Origin: Halocaridina rubra
Lineage: Eukaryota; Arthropoda; Malacostraca; Decapoda; Atyidae
NCBI GenBank assembly: GCA_037179515.1
Contig: JAXCGZ010011624.1
Location: forward strand, 1-64,000
Direction: 5' to 3'
DNA: 64,000 bases
A program made the position numbers and the translations under genes. Below the pieces are notes generated by a model. It did not search any database. It was not told the DNA's origin and saw nothing but the letters and a program-made list of their open reading frames with translations. How positions within the stretch are numbered: the stretch's first letter is position 1; each line of letters starts with the position of its first letter. This document shows positions 25,141 through 40,699 of this stretch, piece by piece.

Positions 25141-25494
25141 TGAGTACCTAATTGTGTTTACGGGAAAGAGCCCAAAGCTCGTATCTTCCCGTCTCCTGAG
25201 AGGTTCCATTTTATACTTAGTGATACTTATCATACCTGTCCTTAAAACTATAGATTGAGATAGCATTAACTACCTCCTCGCTTAGCCAATTCCAATTATC
25301 AACTACTCTTACACAGAAAAAGTATTTCCTTACATCCTGCAAAGAAGTTTTCTTACGAAGCTTCAAACTATGACATCTAGTTCTAGAGCCAGCCATATCA
25401 AAATATCGATCCCTATCCACTCTATCATAACCATGAAGGAATTTAAAGACTGTCACCATATCCCCCCTCACTCTTCTAGCTTCGAGTGATGGTA
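25141..25494 (-). pseudogene. CR1-like LINE, 5'-truncated 0.35-kb tail
   Basis: It encodes only the last 84 codons of ORF2 (RGDMVTVFKFLHGYDRVDRD to FKDRYDKYH) and the 3' tail. It lies inside 160-bp units and is absent from the mirrored position in the right arm. Confidence 0.88.
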
Positions 25495-25888
25495 TATCAC
25501 GTCATCATCACATTCACGGTAAGTTTTCCTATCACTTTCATAAAAATTTACGTTGCTTGCTGTTATCTATAATGTTAAGGGTGTTTTTTTAACAGTGCAG
25601 GGAGGGTTTATACAGTACGTAAACGAAAAAATAATTGTAAATGAGTATGTATGTCACGTCATCATCACATTCACGGTAGGTTTTCCTATCGCTTTCATAT
25701 AAATTTACGCTTGCATGCTGTTATCTATGAAGTAAAGGGTGGTATGTTAACAGTACAGGGACAATTTATACAGTGTAAAGGTAAAAATATATTAAAATAT
25801 CTATGTACATATAAGCTGATCCTACTTCGCGGATTTCCTGGTTCGCACCGGGTCCCGGAACCGAACTACCGCAATAAGTGAGGCAACA

Positions 25889-29975
<4,087 letters not shown>

Positions 29976-30313
29976 ACCTTGTTCCTTTTATACGCGATTT
30001 TTTTATATGCGAAATTGCAATAACTCCCCCCAAAAATAATAGTAAAAAATTCGGAATTCCCGAATAACGACCCCCCCCCCAAAAAAAAAAAATTTTTTTT
30101 TTTAAAGATTATTGTAACAACAGGATGGACCAAAAAATGATAAAATAAAACAGCCTTTATCAAGGTGAAAAGAGAAACAGATGGTGAGTGTAATGACCTG
30201 TCACATGTGAAGGGATTATAAAAGATGTGTAATGTATATCCAGCTCTCTGCTGGGTTTTAATATACCTCTGCATTACTCTCATGATGTCTATTCCAAAAT
30301 TTCTTCTTAGATC

Positions 30314-30316
<3 letters not shown>

Positions 30317-30368
<52 letters not shown>

Positions 30369-30423
30369 CATTATTATTATTATTATTTTTAACAATAATT
30401 TTCCTTTGATGATGATTGTGGAG

Positions 30424-30458
<35 letters not shown>
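30317..30458. repeat. (ATT)n microsatellites
   Basis: Two ATT runs (30317-30388 and 30427-30458) separated by AACAATAATTTTCCTTTGAT. The same pair is mirrored at 51823-51994. Confidence 0.95.
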
Positions 30459-30529
30459 GAATTTGTAATTAAACCATTATTTTTACAATAAATTATGTAG
30501 TTTTGGTTGAATGAACAAGAGTTAATTAA

Positions 30530-30629
<100 letters not shown>

Positions 30630-30970
30630 TCATTTCACTTACATTATATAGAATATATTTATATTAAAAGGAGAATAGTCTTACAAACAACGCATACATC
30701 AGTTACTTCACAAGCTGATGAGTCGTTTGGGGCAGCAAATGATAAATATAATAATGCACTTTTAATAAAAACGTTAATGAGTTAAAAGACCGTTAAATTA
30801 ATTTCCTTTCCACGAATCCTTTGTAATGTCTCTCTTAAACAGGAATTAGGTAGAAATTTTCCATCTTATTATGTAAATACAATTATTGCTTTAGTCTTAA
30901 TCACGTTCATTACAGTGCTCATTTTAAAGGTAATAAACCTAAGTTTTAATTCGTTTTTTGTAAAGAAATA

Positions 30971-30985
30971 AGAGAGAGAGAGAGA
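30971..30985. repeat. Short (GA)7 tract
   Basis: Only seven repeats here; the mirrored locus 51209-51284 has about 38. Confidence 0.9.
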
Positions 30986-31249
30986 AAAAAAAAATAATTG
31001 CATACATTTTATTAACAAATTTGTCATTCAGAAACCAGATACAAATTTGAAAATGGAAGGAGGATGCAAAACACGTGTTCTGAAAATATTAAGAACATAA
31101 GAATAGGGGACACTGCAACATGCTTACTGGCACATACGAGGCAGTTCCATTTTTGAATTATATTTTCAGCATGTCTAATCTATTCTATTCTACTCTACTT
31201 ATTTATTCTATTTTTCTTTTTATGATTTTTCTAATAAACACTAATCTAT

Positions 31250-31560
31250 TCATACCCACCCTACCTCTGTCATATGTCTATCTAGTCTACAATTGAAGGT
31301 GTCTAAGGTATTGGCATTTATTATCCTACTAGGGATACTCTACGGTATTACCAAGCCAATTTTCACCAATTTCCCTTCTGAACCTAAATTTATCAAGATT
31401 AAATCCATTACCCATTACGAGTTCTGGTTTGATAATGAATATTTAAAACTTTATTAATATCACCCTTGTTAATCCCTTTAAACCATTTATACACCTCAAT
31501 CATATCCCCCCTAACTCTGTGCCTCTCTAGAGAATGTAGATCAAGTTTTTTTTTAATCTG
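31250..31560 (-). pseudogene. LINE RT C-terminal fragment, second CR1-related family
   Basis: The minus strand reads DLHSLERHRVRGDMIEVYKW, FKGINKGDINKV and, after a frameshift and stop, FNLDKFRFRREIGENWFGN. This is the RT C-terminal pattern of CR1-related LINEs but clearly different from the family at 42746. Only the tail survives. It is mirrored at 50655-50960. Confidence 0.65.
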
Positions 31561-32054
31561 TCATATGGTAGATTTAGGCATTGCATAATTAATTTTTTTT
31601 TTCGTTTTTTAGTCTTGCTTTGGTTATTTATAATTCTTATTTTATCTTTATATACATTTGCAGATAGAGGCTTGTTCTCCTGCATCCTCCTCCTCTTCTA
31701 CCACATAAGTTACTTGCTCACTGCCACCATGCATGTCCCAGTGTACTGTATAACTGTTGCCCACTGCATAATAGAGTAAAGTATAGTAATGTATGTTAAT
31801 TTCTAGCAGTAAAGTGAATATAAATATCTTATGTATACTCTTAAAAATAGATTTAGGGCTTTCAGCTTTGCTATGTAGTAATAAAATATTTTTTTTACTT
31901 ATCTTATATATTTGGCATGGTGTGTCTATGTAAGTTTGGAACGTATCTATGCCCTTTATCATTGTTTCCTATGGATAATAGCTCGTTTTTTCACGCGATT
32001 TTCCATTTACACGACACTTCTGAGAACCTATCTAGGCGTTATTTTGAGAACAAG

Positions 32055-32856
<802 letters not shown>

Positions 32857-32945
<89 letters not shown>
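32857..32945. repeat. (TA)n microsatellite
   Basis: About 44 TA repeats between a family B right end and the foldback element. Confidence 0.98.
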
Positions 32946-32948
<3 letters not shown>

Positions 32949-33393
32949 TACGAAAGGAAATTGAAAGAAATTTTGAGATCCTTAGTACGTAATTCTTTCA
33001 AGTGTATTACTTATCTTCAGAGGAATCTGATTTGTACAAACAAATGAGGCAATACATATAAGTACAGAAAACAGGAGAAAAAAAGGGAATTAGCAACCCC
33101 TTTTCTCCTACTTTCAAGTGACTTACTAATATTCATAGGAATTTGATTTGTGCAAACAAATGAGGCGATATATATTCATGGAAGAAAGCAGGAGAAAAAG
33201 GAAATTTGCAACCCTTCTTTCTCATGTTTTCTGTATGTAATAAATATCTCCTCATTCGTTTGTACACATCAGATTCCTCTGAAGATAAGTAATACACTTG
33301 AAAGTACTATGTACTAAGGATCTCAAAGTATCTTTCAATTTCCTTACATACCCATAGCCATTCACATTTCACAATATTCACATATTTCTTGTG

Positions 33394-33395
<2 letters not shown>
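32946..33395. mobile_element. Foldback (hairpin) element
   Basis: The first half (GGCTACGAAAGGAAATTGAA, GAGATCCTTAGTACGTA, CTTATCTTCAGAGGAATCTG) returns in reverse complement in the second half (CAGATTCCTCTGAAGATAAG, TACTAAGGATCTC, CAATTTCCTTACATACCCATAGCC). The inner blocks (AGAAAACAGGAGAAA) also pair, so nearly the whole 415 bp can form one hairpin centred near 33150. It has no ORF. (TA)n lies on both sides. Confidence 0.85.

Positions 33396-33482
<87 letters not shown>
33396..33482. repeat. (TA)n microsatellite
   Basis: About 43 TA repeats between the foldback element and a family A-type terminus. Confidence 0.98.
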
Positions 33483-33485
<3 letters not shown>

Positions 33486-33570
33486 TGTTCCCTCGCTATA
33501 TTGTGGTTCACCTATCGCGAATTCATTGCATCACGGATTTTTTTGGCGAAGGAAAAAAACAAAAAATTAA
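33483..33570 (+). mobile_element. Family A-type left terminus, partial
   Basis: CATTGTTCCCTCGCTATATT followed by CACCTATCGCG. It resembles the family A ends at 62060-62095. The other end is not found; a family D repeat follows. Confidence 0.5.
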
Positions 33571-33851
33571 ATGATTGTGACACCAGGACGGGCCAAAAAA
33601 TAATAACATAAAACAGCCTTTATCGGGCCTGTGCACGAAGAATAGATAAAGTAAAGAGAAACAGAGATGGAGAGTGTAATGACCTGTCAGATGTGAAGGG
33701 ATTATAAAGTGTAATGAATGTCCAATTCTCTGCTGGGTTTTAATATACCTCTGCATTACTTTCATGAAGTCTATTCCAAAAATTCTCCTTAGATCTAATT
33801 ATTATTATTATTACTGGCGACAATAATTTTCCTTTGATGATGATTGTGGAG

Positions 33852-33886
<35 letters not shown>

Positions 33887-34028
33887 CATTATTGGTATTA
33901 TTATTATTGTTATTAAGGGCTCATCATTGTTTGTACATCTGTTGGTTTATTTACTTTAATAACTGTGTACAGTGCCCCTCCCTAATTGGATGGGACAAAG
34001 GGAGTTTGTGGGTTGGGTAGAATAGAAT

Positions 34029-34031
<3 letters not shown>
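33571..34031. repeat. Family D repeat and (ATT)n
   Basis: The family D repeat (GTGACACCAGGACGGGCC … GTCTATTCCAAAAATTC) is followed by (ATT)n at 33799-33812 and 33853-33918, then unique sequence. Mirrored at 47351-47875. Confidence 0.6.

Positions 34032-34087
<56 letters not shown>
34032..34087. repeat. (GA)n microsatellite
   Basis: 28 GA repeats; mirrored as (CT)25 at 47301-47350. Confidence 0.98.
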
Positions 34088-34090
<3 letters not shown>

Positions 34091-34221
34091 TGGAGGGAAT
34101 TGTTGGGGGTAGATGATCGACGTTGTCACGGTGTATGTGTGTATGTTTGCATGTACGTGTGTTTGTGTGTGTATGTGTGCGTGTCTGTCCCGCTTAACCG
34201 ATTTCCGTTCCATTCTACAGT

Positions 34222-34223
<2 letters not shown>
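34088..34223. other. Uninterrupted pre-insertion site of the right-arm LINE
   Basis: A GT-rich run (GTGTGTATGTTTGCATGTACG) that in the right arm is split exactly by the CR1-like LINE 42746-47220. No gene is seen. Confidence 0.8.

Positions 34224-34267
<44 letters not shown>
34224..34267. repeat. (CT)n microsatellite
   Basis: 22 CT repeats; mirrored as about 56 GA repeats at 42574-42685. Confidence 0.98.
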
Positions 34268-34271
<4 letters not shown>

Positions 34272-34974
34272 ATAATAATGTCTTCCTATAAGTCACTTTT
34301 AATCTTAGAAGAATAACCATTGTACAAAAATGGAAATAAATGTTGGTTTGTTTGTTTGTCTGCCTTAGTATCAGTTGATGCGTATTCAGGCACAATATCT
34401 TACTCAAAATATATATTTACTCACCCTATTTGGGGTTATCTAATTTACAAGATTATAGTATTATTAATATTCCTTGGTTCAAAATATTATTCTTTCTATA
34501 TGATTCTATCTTTGGCTCTCATGAGAGAAGAAGAAAAGAAAACAGAGATACTTAGGTTGGTTTTTTCCTTGTAGAAACTTCCACCTCAGATCAGGGAAGT
34601 ATTGGAGGAGGAGAAATTCACTTCACTGGTAGGAAGAGGCTTCAACTACTATCGCAAAGGAGATAAAAACAGAATAGAAACTTGAACCCTTTCTATTTCC
34701 CTTTTTCTTCCCAACTCTTATAAAAGAGAGAGAAGAGCAGGCAGAAATATTTGGGGTTATAGAACACCCACAGTCACTTGATTTTCACTAAAACAAAAAT
34801 TGGAACACAAAACAAAACAAAAACAATCTTTGTTTTGATAGTGTTGTAGTGTTCCAATTAACTGAAGTGATCCAGCCACAAGGCCCTTATATTTTATTAA
34901 ACAAAACTGACAAACAGTGCAAGTGATATAATATACTTAGTGAAATCTGTGGATATCCATGACTAGTTGTTAGT
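34268..34974 (+). other. Region upstream of the I/Jockey-like LINE ORF1
   Basis: Some of this is probably the LINE 5' UTR (CACAGTCACTTGATTTTCAC … GATCCAGCCACAAGG), since it stays linked to ORF1 in both arms. Block 34380-34500 also occurs in reverse at about 14265-14400 without the LINE, so at least that part is another repeat. The LINE 5' boundary cannot be fixed. Confidence 0.4.
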
Positions 34975-36088
34975 CATGGCCTCTACCGCTTCTCCTGCTC
35001 CCCCCAGAGGGGAGAATGGAACTCGACCCCCCTCAAGAGGGGTGGATGGGTGTGGGAAAGAGGAGGCCAAGGATGGCCTCTGGCAGCAGCCAGGAGAGTG
35101 CTGCTGTCCCAGTCCCCCCCCCCCCAGCCCTGAAGATCAATAGAGAGCCCATATCAAAGTTTAAAGTCCAGACTCATTCCACTAAAGAGGCATATGACCT
35201 AGTTAGAGAGTTGGAAGACCAACACACCGAGTTTGGCTGCCAAATTAAGCCTAATGTACAGGGTGAATTTATCATCCACCCATCCTCAGTAGAATCCGCA
35301 GAGAAGATCCGCAGCCTCAATTCAACTCACTTGGCAGATATGAACCCTGCCCAAAAAATAAGGAAATATATCCTCATTGGCTGCCCTGTTGCTTGGTCAG
35401 TTGACCTGCTAACCAAGCAAACGTATATTACTGCAGCCTCACGTTGCTCCTCCAAAATAGAGGGCCAAACCGTCCCCTCAAAACAAGTTCTGGTCCACAT
35501 CTGTGGTCCACCCCCTTCGCAAGTAAACCTCGGCATCTGGGGCAAATTCAACATAAGAGACTACTCTCCTGAACCAATAGAAATACTTGCCATTTCCCAG
35601 AGAGATGTGCAATCTGCATTGGGAGACATTCCACTGACCGCTGCCTCAACAAATTCAAGGCCAATGAAGCAACAGTTGCCAAGTGCCCAAACTGTAAGGG
35701 AAACCATCACGCATGGATCAACCACTGCCCAGAAAGGCTGAAGAGGATTCCTCCCTCTGCCCCTGCCACCAATCACACCACCTCCAACTTCACCCCAGCT
35801 CCTCCCCCCACCTCCAATCCTTGGCAAAGGCCCCTTCCTGCCCCACTCAGACCTAACCTCCCCACCCAAAACCCACCACACAACACCAACCCAGCTCCTA
35901 ACACACAGATCACACCTCCTACACTTTCCACCCCTACACCAACTTCATCCAACCCATCACACAACACTCACACTTCTACCATCCCCCCAAACAACACTCA
36001 CACTCCCACCATCCCCTCACGCAACACACACCAACACCTCCACCCCATGCAACACTCAAACACGCAATACAGTCACATGCAACACTGA
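34975..36088 (+). pseudogene. I/Jockey-type LINE ORF1 (gag-like), frameshifted
   Basis: It starts MASTASPAPPRGENGT at 34975. A poly-C run at about 35102-35112 then shifts the frame. The central domain (35140-35605) reads INREPISKFKVQTHSTKEA … VQGEFIIHPSSVESAEKIRS … SVDLLTKQTYITAASRC. Near 35603 two extra bases shift the frame again, and the next frame shows two zinc knuckles: C-x2-C-x4-H-x4-C (CAICIGRHSTDRC) and C-x2-C-x4-H-x5-C (CPNCKGNHHAWINHC). A long Pro/Thr/Asn-rich tail ends at 36088. Knuckle-bearing ORF1 proteins bind LINE RNA. The mirrored copy has the same 2-base shift. Confidence 0.8.
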
Positions 36089-36420
36089 GACCACACACAC
36101 ACCCGCTCACCACACCAGGTCCTGGGACCCTAGACTTAAATCCCATACCCCCACACCTCGACAGCCTATCCAGACACCTTCCTCTGCCTCCTCTTCCCAA
36201 CAACAAACCCTCTTCACAGTAAATGAGCTCTCCAACATTATTATTCAAGCCATACAGGCAGCCGTCCGACTCCTCAAAACCTAAGCCTCTCCTCAAGATG
36301 CCTACAATCAAGTCATCGAAGTAGCCCAGTCCGTCGTCGCCCAAGCCCTCGTCTCCAGGACCCACCACCAGCCTCAACAAACCAACACTCCTAACACCTC
36401 CACCTTCTTAAATCATCGAG

Positions 36421-37310
36421 ATGTCTAATCTCGGGATCCTACACTGGAACGCCCAGGGTCTCAGACACAAGGTACAACATCTTGAAGGCATTGCCAAGGC
36501 TGACAACATAGATGTCACCATGGTTCAAGAAACCCTGTGTACAGAGCAATACACTCCAAAACTCTCAGGATACAAAGGATTCTACCAGCACTGGTCTCCA
36601 GGGGGGAACAGAGGCAGCGCCACCTTCATCAGGAAAAACCTGTTAGCGAAGGAAATAAACCGACCAGTCTACAGTGGCGAAGATGTCCACGTCCTCGCTG
36701 TTAACATCAAACTTCAGGGCAGCTGCATAGATCTGTACAACATTTAGAGACAACACGATGGTGGCTTAGACCTGACTACCCTCTTCGGGCTAGCCAGTCA
36801 TCGTGACTTGGTAATAGGAGGTGACTTCAATGCGCACCATCCAAGATTCAGGTATGAGCGCCCCTGTGCTGCAGGCAGACATATTATGAGCCTGCCGGAC
36901 GACCAAGAAGATGTCTCCCTTCTCAACAATCATGAGCCAACTCATGACAGAGGTGGAATACTGGACCTCACCTTTGTTTCCAACTCCCTAAGGCAAGACA
37001 CCACATGGAGAGTTCATGCCCTGGTCACAAGCGACCACTACATGATCCATCTCAGGCTGCCAATTCCTGAAATCTTCCGAATCCCTGCTCCTCCCCCTCG
37101 ATGGAATTTCAAGAAGGCCGACTGGGGCCGATTCCAGAAGCACCTCAGCAATTGGTTTTCAGCCTACACACCATCCGAAGATATCGACCAAGCAGAGGCC
37201 GAGTTAGTCAATGCCCTGCAAGCTGCAGCGAACTCTTTCATCCCCCTCTGTAAACCACAACACACCACTCATCGGGACAGATGGTACTACTGTGACAGAG
37301 TTAAATAACT
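36421..37310 (+). pseudogene. I/Jockey-type LINE ORF2, endonuclease domain
   Basis: The frame reads MSNLGILHWNAQGLRHKVQH (metal-binding Asn), VTMVQETLC (catalytic Glu), then a TAG at 36745. The same frame resumes with DLVIGGDFNAHHPRF (Asp/Asn), HDRGGILDLTFVSN and VTSDHYMI (Asp-His). All APE-type catalytic residues are visible. An in-frame stop at about 37306 ends this stretch. The endonuclease nicks target DNA for target-primed reverse transcription; the stops make this copy inactive. The first 220 bp also exist inverted at 40202-40420. Confidence 0.82.
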
Positions 37311-38742
37311 CACTCACCGGCTCAACGTCATCTGGAAAATGCACAGGAAACGTCACACTGATGACTCCTACCGCACTTTCCAGGCAGCCAAAGAACATGT
37401 CCATGAAGAGACACGCAACATTAAGAGGAAAAAATGGCTAGAGTGGTGTTCCACCCTAGATGCTCACACCTCTGTGGGCCAGATGTGGAGGAGCATTAAC
37501 TCCTTTGCTAAAGGTAAACCTCCTAAAATCATCCCCCACAGGGATCCTAGCAGGGCAGCAGAAGAACTCTCCGTCAAATTCACAGATAGAGCAAGCTCCA
37601 ACCAGCTCCCCATCGCCACCAGAACAACTCTTCAGGACCTCACCACGGCAAGATAGGAAGAAATAGAAGAGTCATCAACACTGAAGACGAAACAGATGCC
37701 CCATTCTCTCTGACTGAGCTACTAAGAGTAAGCAAAAGTTCTAAGAACACAGCCCCAGGTGCTGATAGAATCACATAGACATTGATTCAAAATATGGGGC
37801 CCCAAGGGGGAGGAGCTTGCTCTGCTCTCTCTGATCAATTCAACATACACATGAAGAATCAGACCAGCCTCATGGAACAGAGCAGACATTCAGCCCATCC
37901 CAAAACCACAGGACCCTGACAACCCTCGCCCCATCTCCCTCCTAAGGTGCCTGAGCAAGACGGCAGAAAAGATGGTACTTAACAGAGTCCGCTGGAAATG
38001 CCCACCCTTCCCAGAAAACATGTTTGCCTACCAGCCTGGCTTAGGCACCTCAGAATGCATAGCCTCCTTGCTATCATTTATCAACAACTGCCATGGATAC
38101 ATCGTTTTTCTAGACCTAGAGAAGGCCTTTGAACTAGCCAATGTGCCAGCTATACTCTCAGCTCTCATTGCAAAGCAGATCAATGGAAACCTGCTCTCAT
38201 GGATCAAGCAGAGTCTACAAAACCGTAGTGCACTAGTCAAAGTAGAAGGGCACTACTCCACCTACAAAAACTAAGAAAATGGGACCCCCCAAGGTGGAAT
38301 CCTTAGCCCCTTCCTCTTTAATTGTCTCATGGAAAAACTCTTGGACATCGCACTGCCACATGGAGCCAAACTCTTCAATTATGCGGATGACTTTGCCCTT
38401 GTCACAATAGGCGACAGAAGCTCTAACAAGACACAGCGCTTCCTCACCAAGATTCACCAAGCCTCCATCTCCCTCGGAGTTAAAATCAATGCCCACAAAA
38501 CCAAGGCCCATACCATCCACCAGTGGAGACCAGACACTAATCTAGTCATAGGTAATGAGCCTGTGGATTGGGTCACCAAGCACCAATACCTGGGTGTAAT
38601 CATTGACAGCAAACTAACCTTTGGACCGGAAATTCAACAATTGTGCGACAAGCGGTCCTTTGTCGGATGTTGGGCCTCTGTGATGGTGCATCATTTAATG
38701 TCCTCAAAAGCTTCTATGTACAAGCCATACGCAGCCTCATAG
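37311..38742 (+). pseudogene. I/Jockey-type LINE reverse transcriptase, multiply broken
   Basis: After a linker (FQAAKEHVHEETRNIKRKKW), RT blocks appear in several frames: NTAPGADRIT, PIPKPQDPDNPRPISLL, FAYQPGLGTSECIASLL, IVFLDLEKAFELANV (first Asp), GTPQGGILSPFLFNCLM, KLFNYADDFALVTIG (YADD) and WVTKHQYLGVIIDSKLTF. There are stops at about 37776 and 38272 and frameshifts near 37655 and 38640. Domain order is normal. This lies in the single-copy loop of the palindrome. Confidence 0.82.
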
Positions 38743-40105
38743 ACTATGCTTGTCCCACACTGGCTACTAAAAGACCAACAGTGGCACAAGATAGAAGTCA
38801 TTCAAAACAACGCCATGCGTGCCATGCTAGGAGCCTCCATGTGGACCAAGAGAGAAAACATCCAGATGAAATCGGGACTCATGCCACTCAAACTCAGAGC
38901 TCAGCAAAGACTGACCCTCTTTGTGGCCAAAACCACCACTGCCCAACATAAATGCCTCACTGGCACAAATCTCCATCTAGCCCTCAATCGCCACCCTCAC
39001 CACCATCCTAGAACCTGGGCAGCCAAGGTCTGCACTAGCCTGCAAGCACTGCCAGTCAGGGAGAACATCCTAGCCAAGATACAGGACACTCCGCTTCCTG
39101 AATACCGAAGCCCACCCCCATGGAATGACCAACCACTCAACATAAAGATCGAGCTCCCTGACAACCCTAACAGCTTGGTAAACCCGCTTGTCCTTAAAAA
39201 CATATACAAGGACAAAATTCAGAGCTGGAGCAGGCCGAACTCTCAAGTCTTCTACACTCGGTCCAGTAAATTAAGAAACTGGAGCCTCAGCCGCCGCCTT
39301 CAAAACTGGAAACCACGTTCTATCCTGGAGACTGTCAAACTCCTGCTCATTGCTCCAGACTGAGCTTGTTGCCATAGCCAATGCCCTCGACTTCTTCATC
39401 CAGCAAGGAGCTGACCATGCCCTAATTCTCTCTGACTCTAAAGGCGCCTTACAGACCATCAAGAAGCCACTCCTCAGAGACAAAGTACATATCATCACCA
39501 CCATCCTCAGCCACTACCACAGGACAACCAGCCTTGGAAAAGCCATCACTCTTGGCTGGATTACCAGCCACGTTGGCATCAAGGGAAATGAGGAAGTCGA
39601 TCAAGGCGCCAAACAAGCCACTCTTAGAGCAGAAATTCAAATATCTCTGCCTCCTGGGATCCAACAGATAAAAATCAAAGCCACCAAGTCACTCCTTAAT
39701 GTCTTAATAACTAAACACAACCTGTGCACAGACATTGGCTCCCCCTCCACCTGGTGGTACAAAGCCACCACTGATCTTCAGCGAATCACCCTGCCTAAGA
39801 ACCTTCGACGAAGCACGGCGGTCAATGTGTACCGTCTGAGACTCGGGTACAAGTGCACCTGGCGAATAGTGAATGATATCATCAGGGAATGTACTTTCTG
39901 CCAGGTAGCCTCACAACATCCACTGCTCCACTACATCCTCGAATGTGATTTTTTTTCAGAAATTCGACGGAAAACTGGTGCCCCCGCAACATCCAGTGGA
40001 GATCCAAATGCCCTTCATGTTGCTAGCTCCATAATCAGACTAGCAACAAACAACTACATGAACAGTCTACTAAATATCATCAGTCAATACCCTCCACTAA
40101 GATAA
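38743..40105 (+). pseudogene. I/Jockey-type LINE C-terminus with RNase H
   Basis: The thumb/connection region (AMRAMLGASMWTKRENIQM, PLKLRAQQRLTLF) is followed in another frame by RNase H: ELVAIANALDFFIQQGADHA (Glu), LILSDSKGALQTI (Asp) and GWITSHVGIKGNEEVDQGAK (His and Asp). After this comes a terminal CTFCQVASQHPLLHYILEC knuckle. The TAA is at 40103. An RNase H after RT points to I-type or related LINEs and not CR1. The frame is open for the last 251 codons. Confidence 0.82.
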
Positions 40106-40201
40106 CCATGTAATAACTCTCTCTCACCACCAAAACAGGAATTCATTAAAATTGTTTGATACATATACATATACCATGGCTGTTTCCCCCTTTAATTGGG
40201 G

Positions 40202-40425
40202 GGTTTTTCCTGATGAAGGTGGCGCTGCCTCTGTTCCCCCCTGGAGACCAGTGCTGGTAGAATCCTTTGTATCCTGAGAGTTTTGGAGTGCATTGCTCTG
40301 TACACAGGGTTTCTTGAACCTTGATGACATCTATGTTGTCAGCCTTGGCAATGCCTTCAAGATGTTGTACCTTGTTTCTGAGACCCTGGGCGTTCCAGTG
40401 TAGGATCCCGAGATAGACATCTCGA
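40202..40425 (-). pseudogene. Mirrored start of I/Jockey-type LINE endonuclease
   Basis: The minus strand reads LGILHWNAQGLRNKVQHLEG, then GNRGSATFIRKN, and at that point leaves the LINE. The initiator region has a single base lost relative to the left copy, so upstream ORF1-tail sequence now reads in frame into it. Confidence 0.8.
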
Positions 40426-40699
40426 TGATTTAAGAAGGTGGAGGTGTTAGGAGTGTTGGCTTGTTGAGGCTGGTGGTGGGTCCTGGAGACGAGGGCTTGG
40501 GCGACGACGGACTGGGCTACTTCGATGACTTGATTGTAGGCATCTTGAGGAGAGGCTTCGGTTTCGAGGAGTCGGACGGCTGCCTGTATGGCTTGCATAA
40601 TAATGTTGGTGAGCTCATTTACTGTGAAGAGGGTTTGTTGTTGGGAAGAGGAGGCAGAGGAAGGTGTCTGGATAGGCTGTCGAGGTGTGGGGGTATGGG

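Larger units (their letters stand above)
36641..40201. other. Loop (single-copy centre) of the giant palindrome
   Basis: AGGAAAAACC at 36631-36640 returns in reverse complement at 40202-40211; beyond it the two sides differ. The loop is the rest of LINE ORF2 plus about 95 bp after its stop codon. It ends in CCCCCTTTAATTGGGGGG (40186-40203), itself a short inverted repeat. Confidence 0.88.

Noticed and set aside
36421..40105. Twin-priming as the cause of the central inversion
   Set aside because: Twin priming inverts only the 5' part of one LINE copy; here about 15 kb of unrelated flanking sequence is mirrored too.
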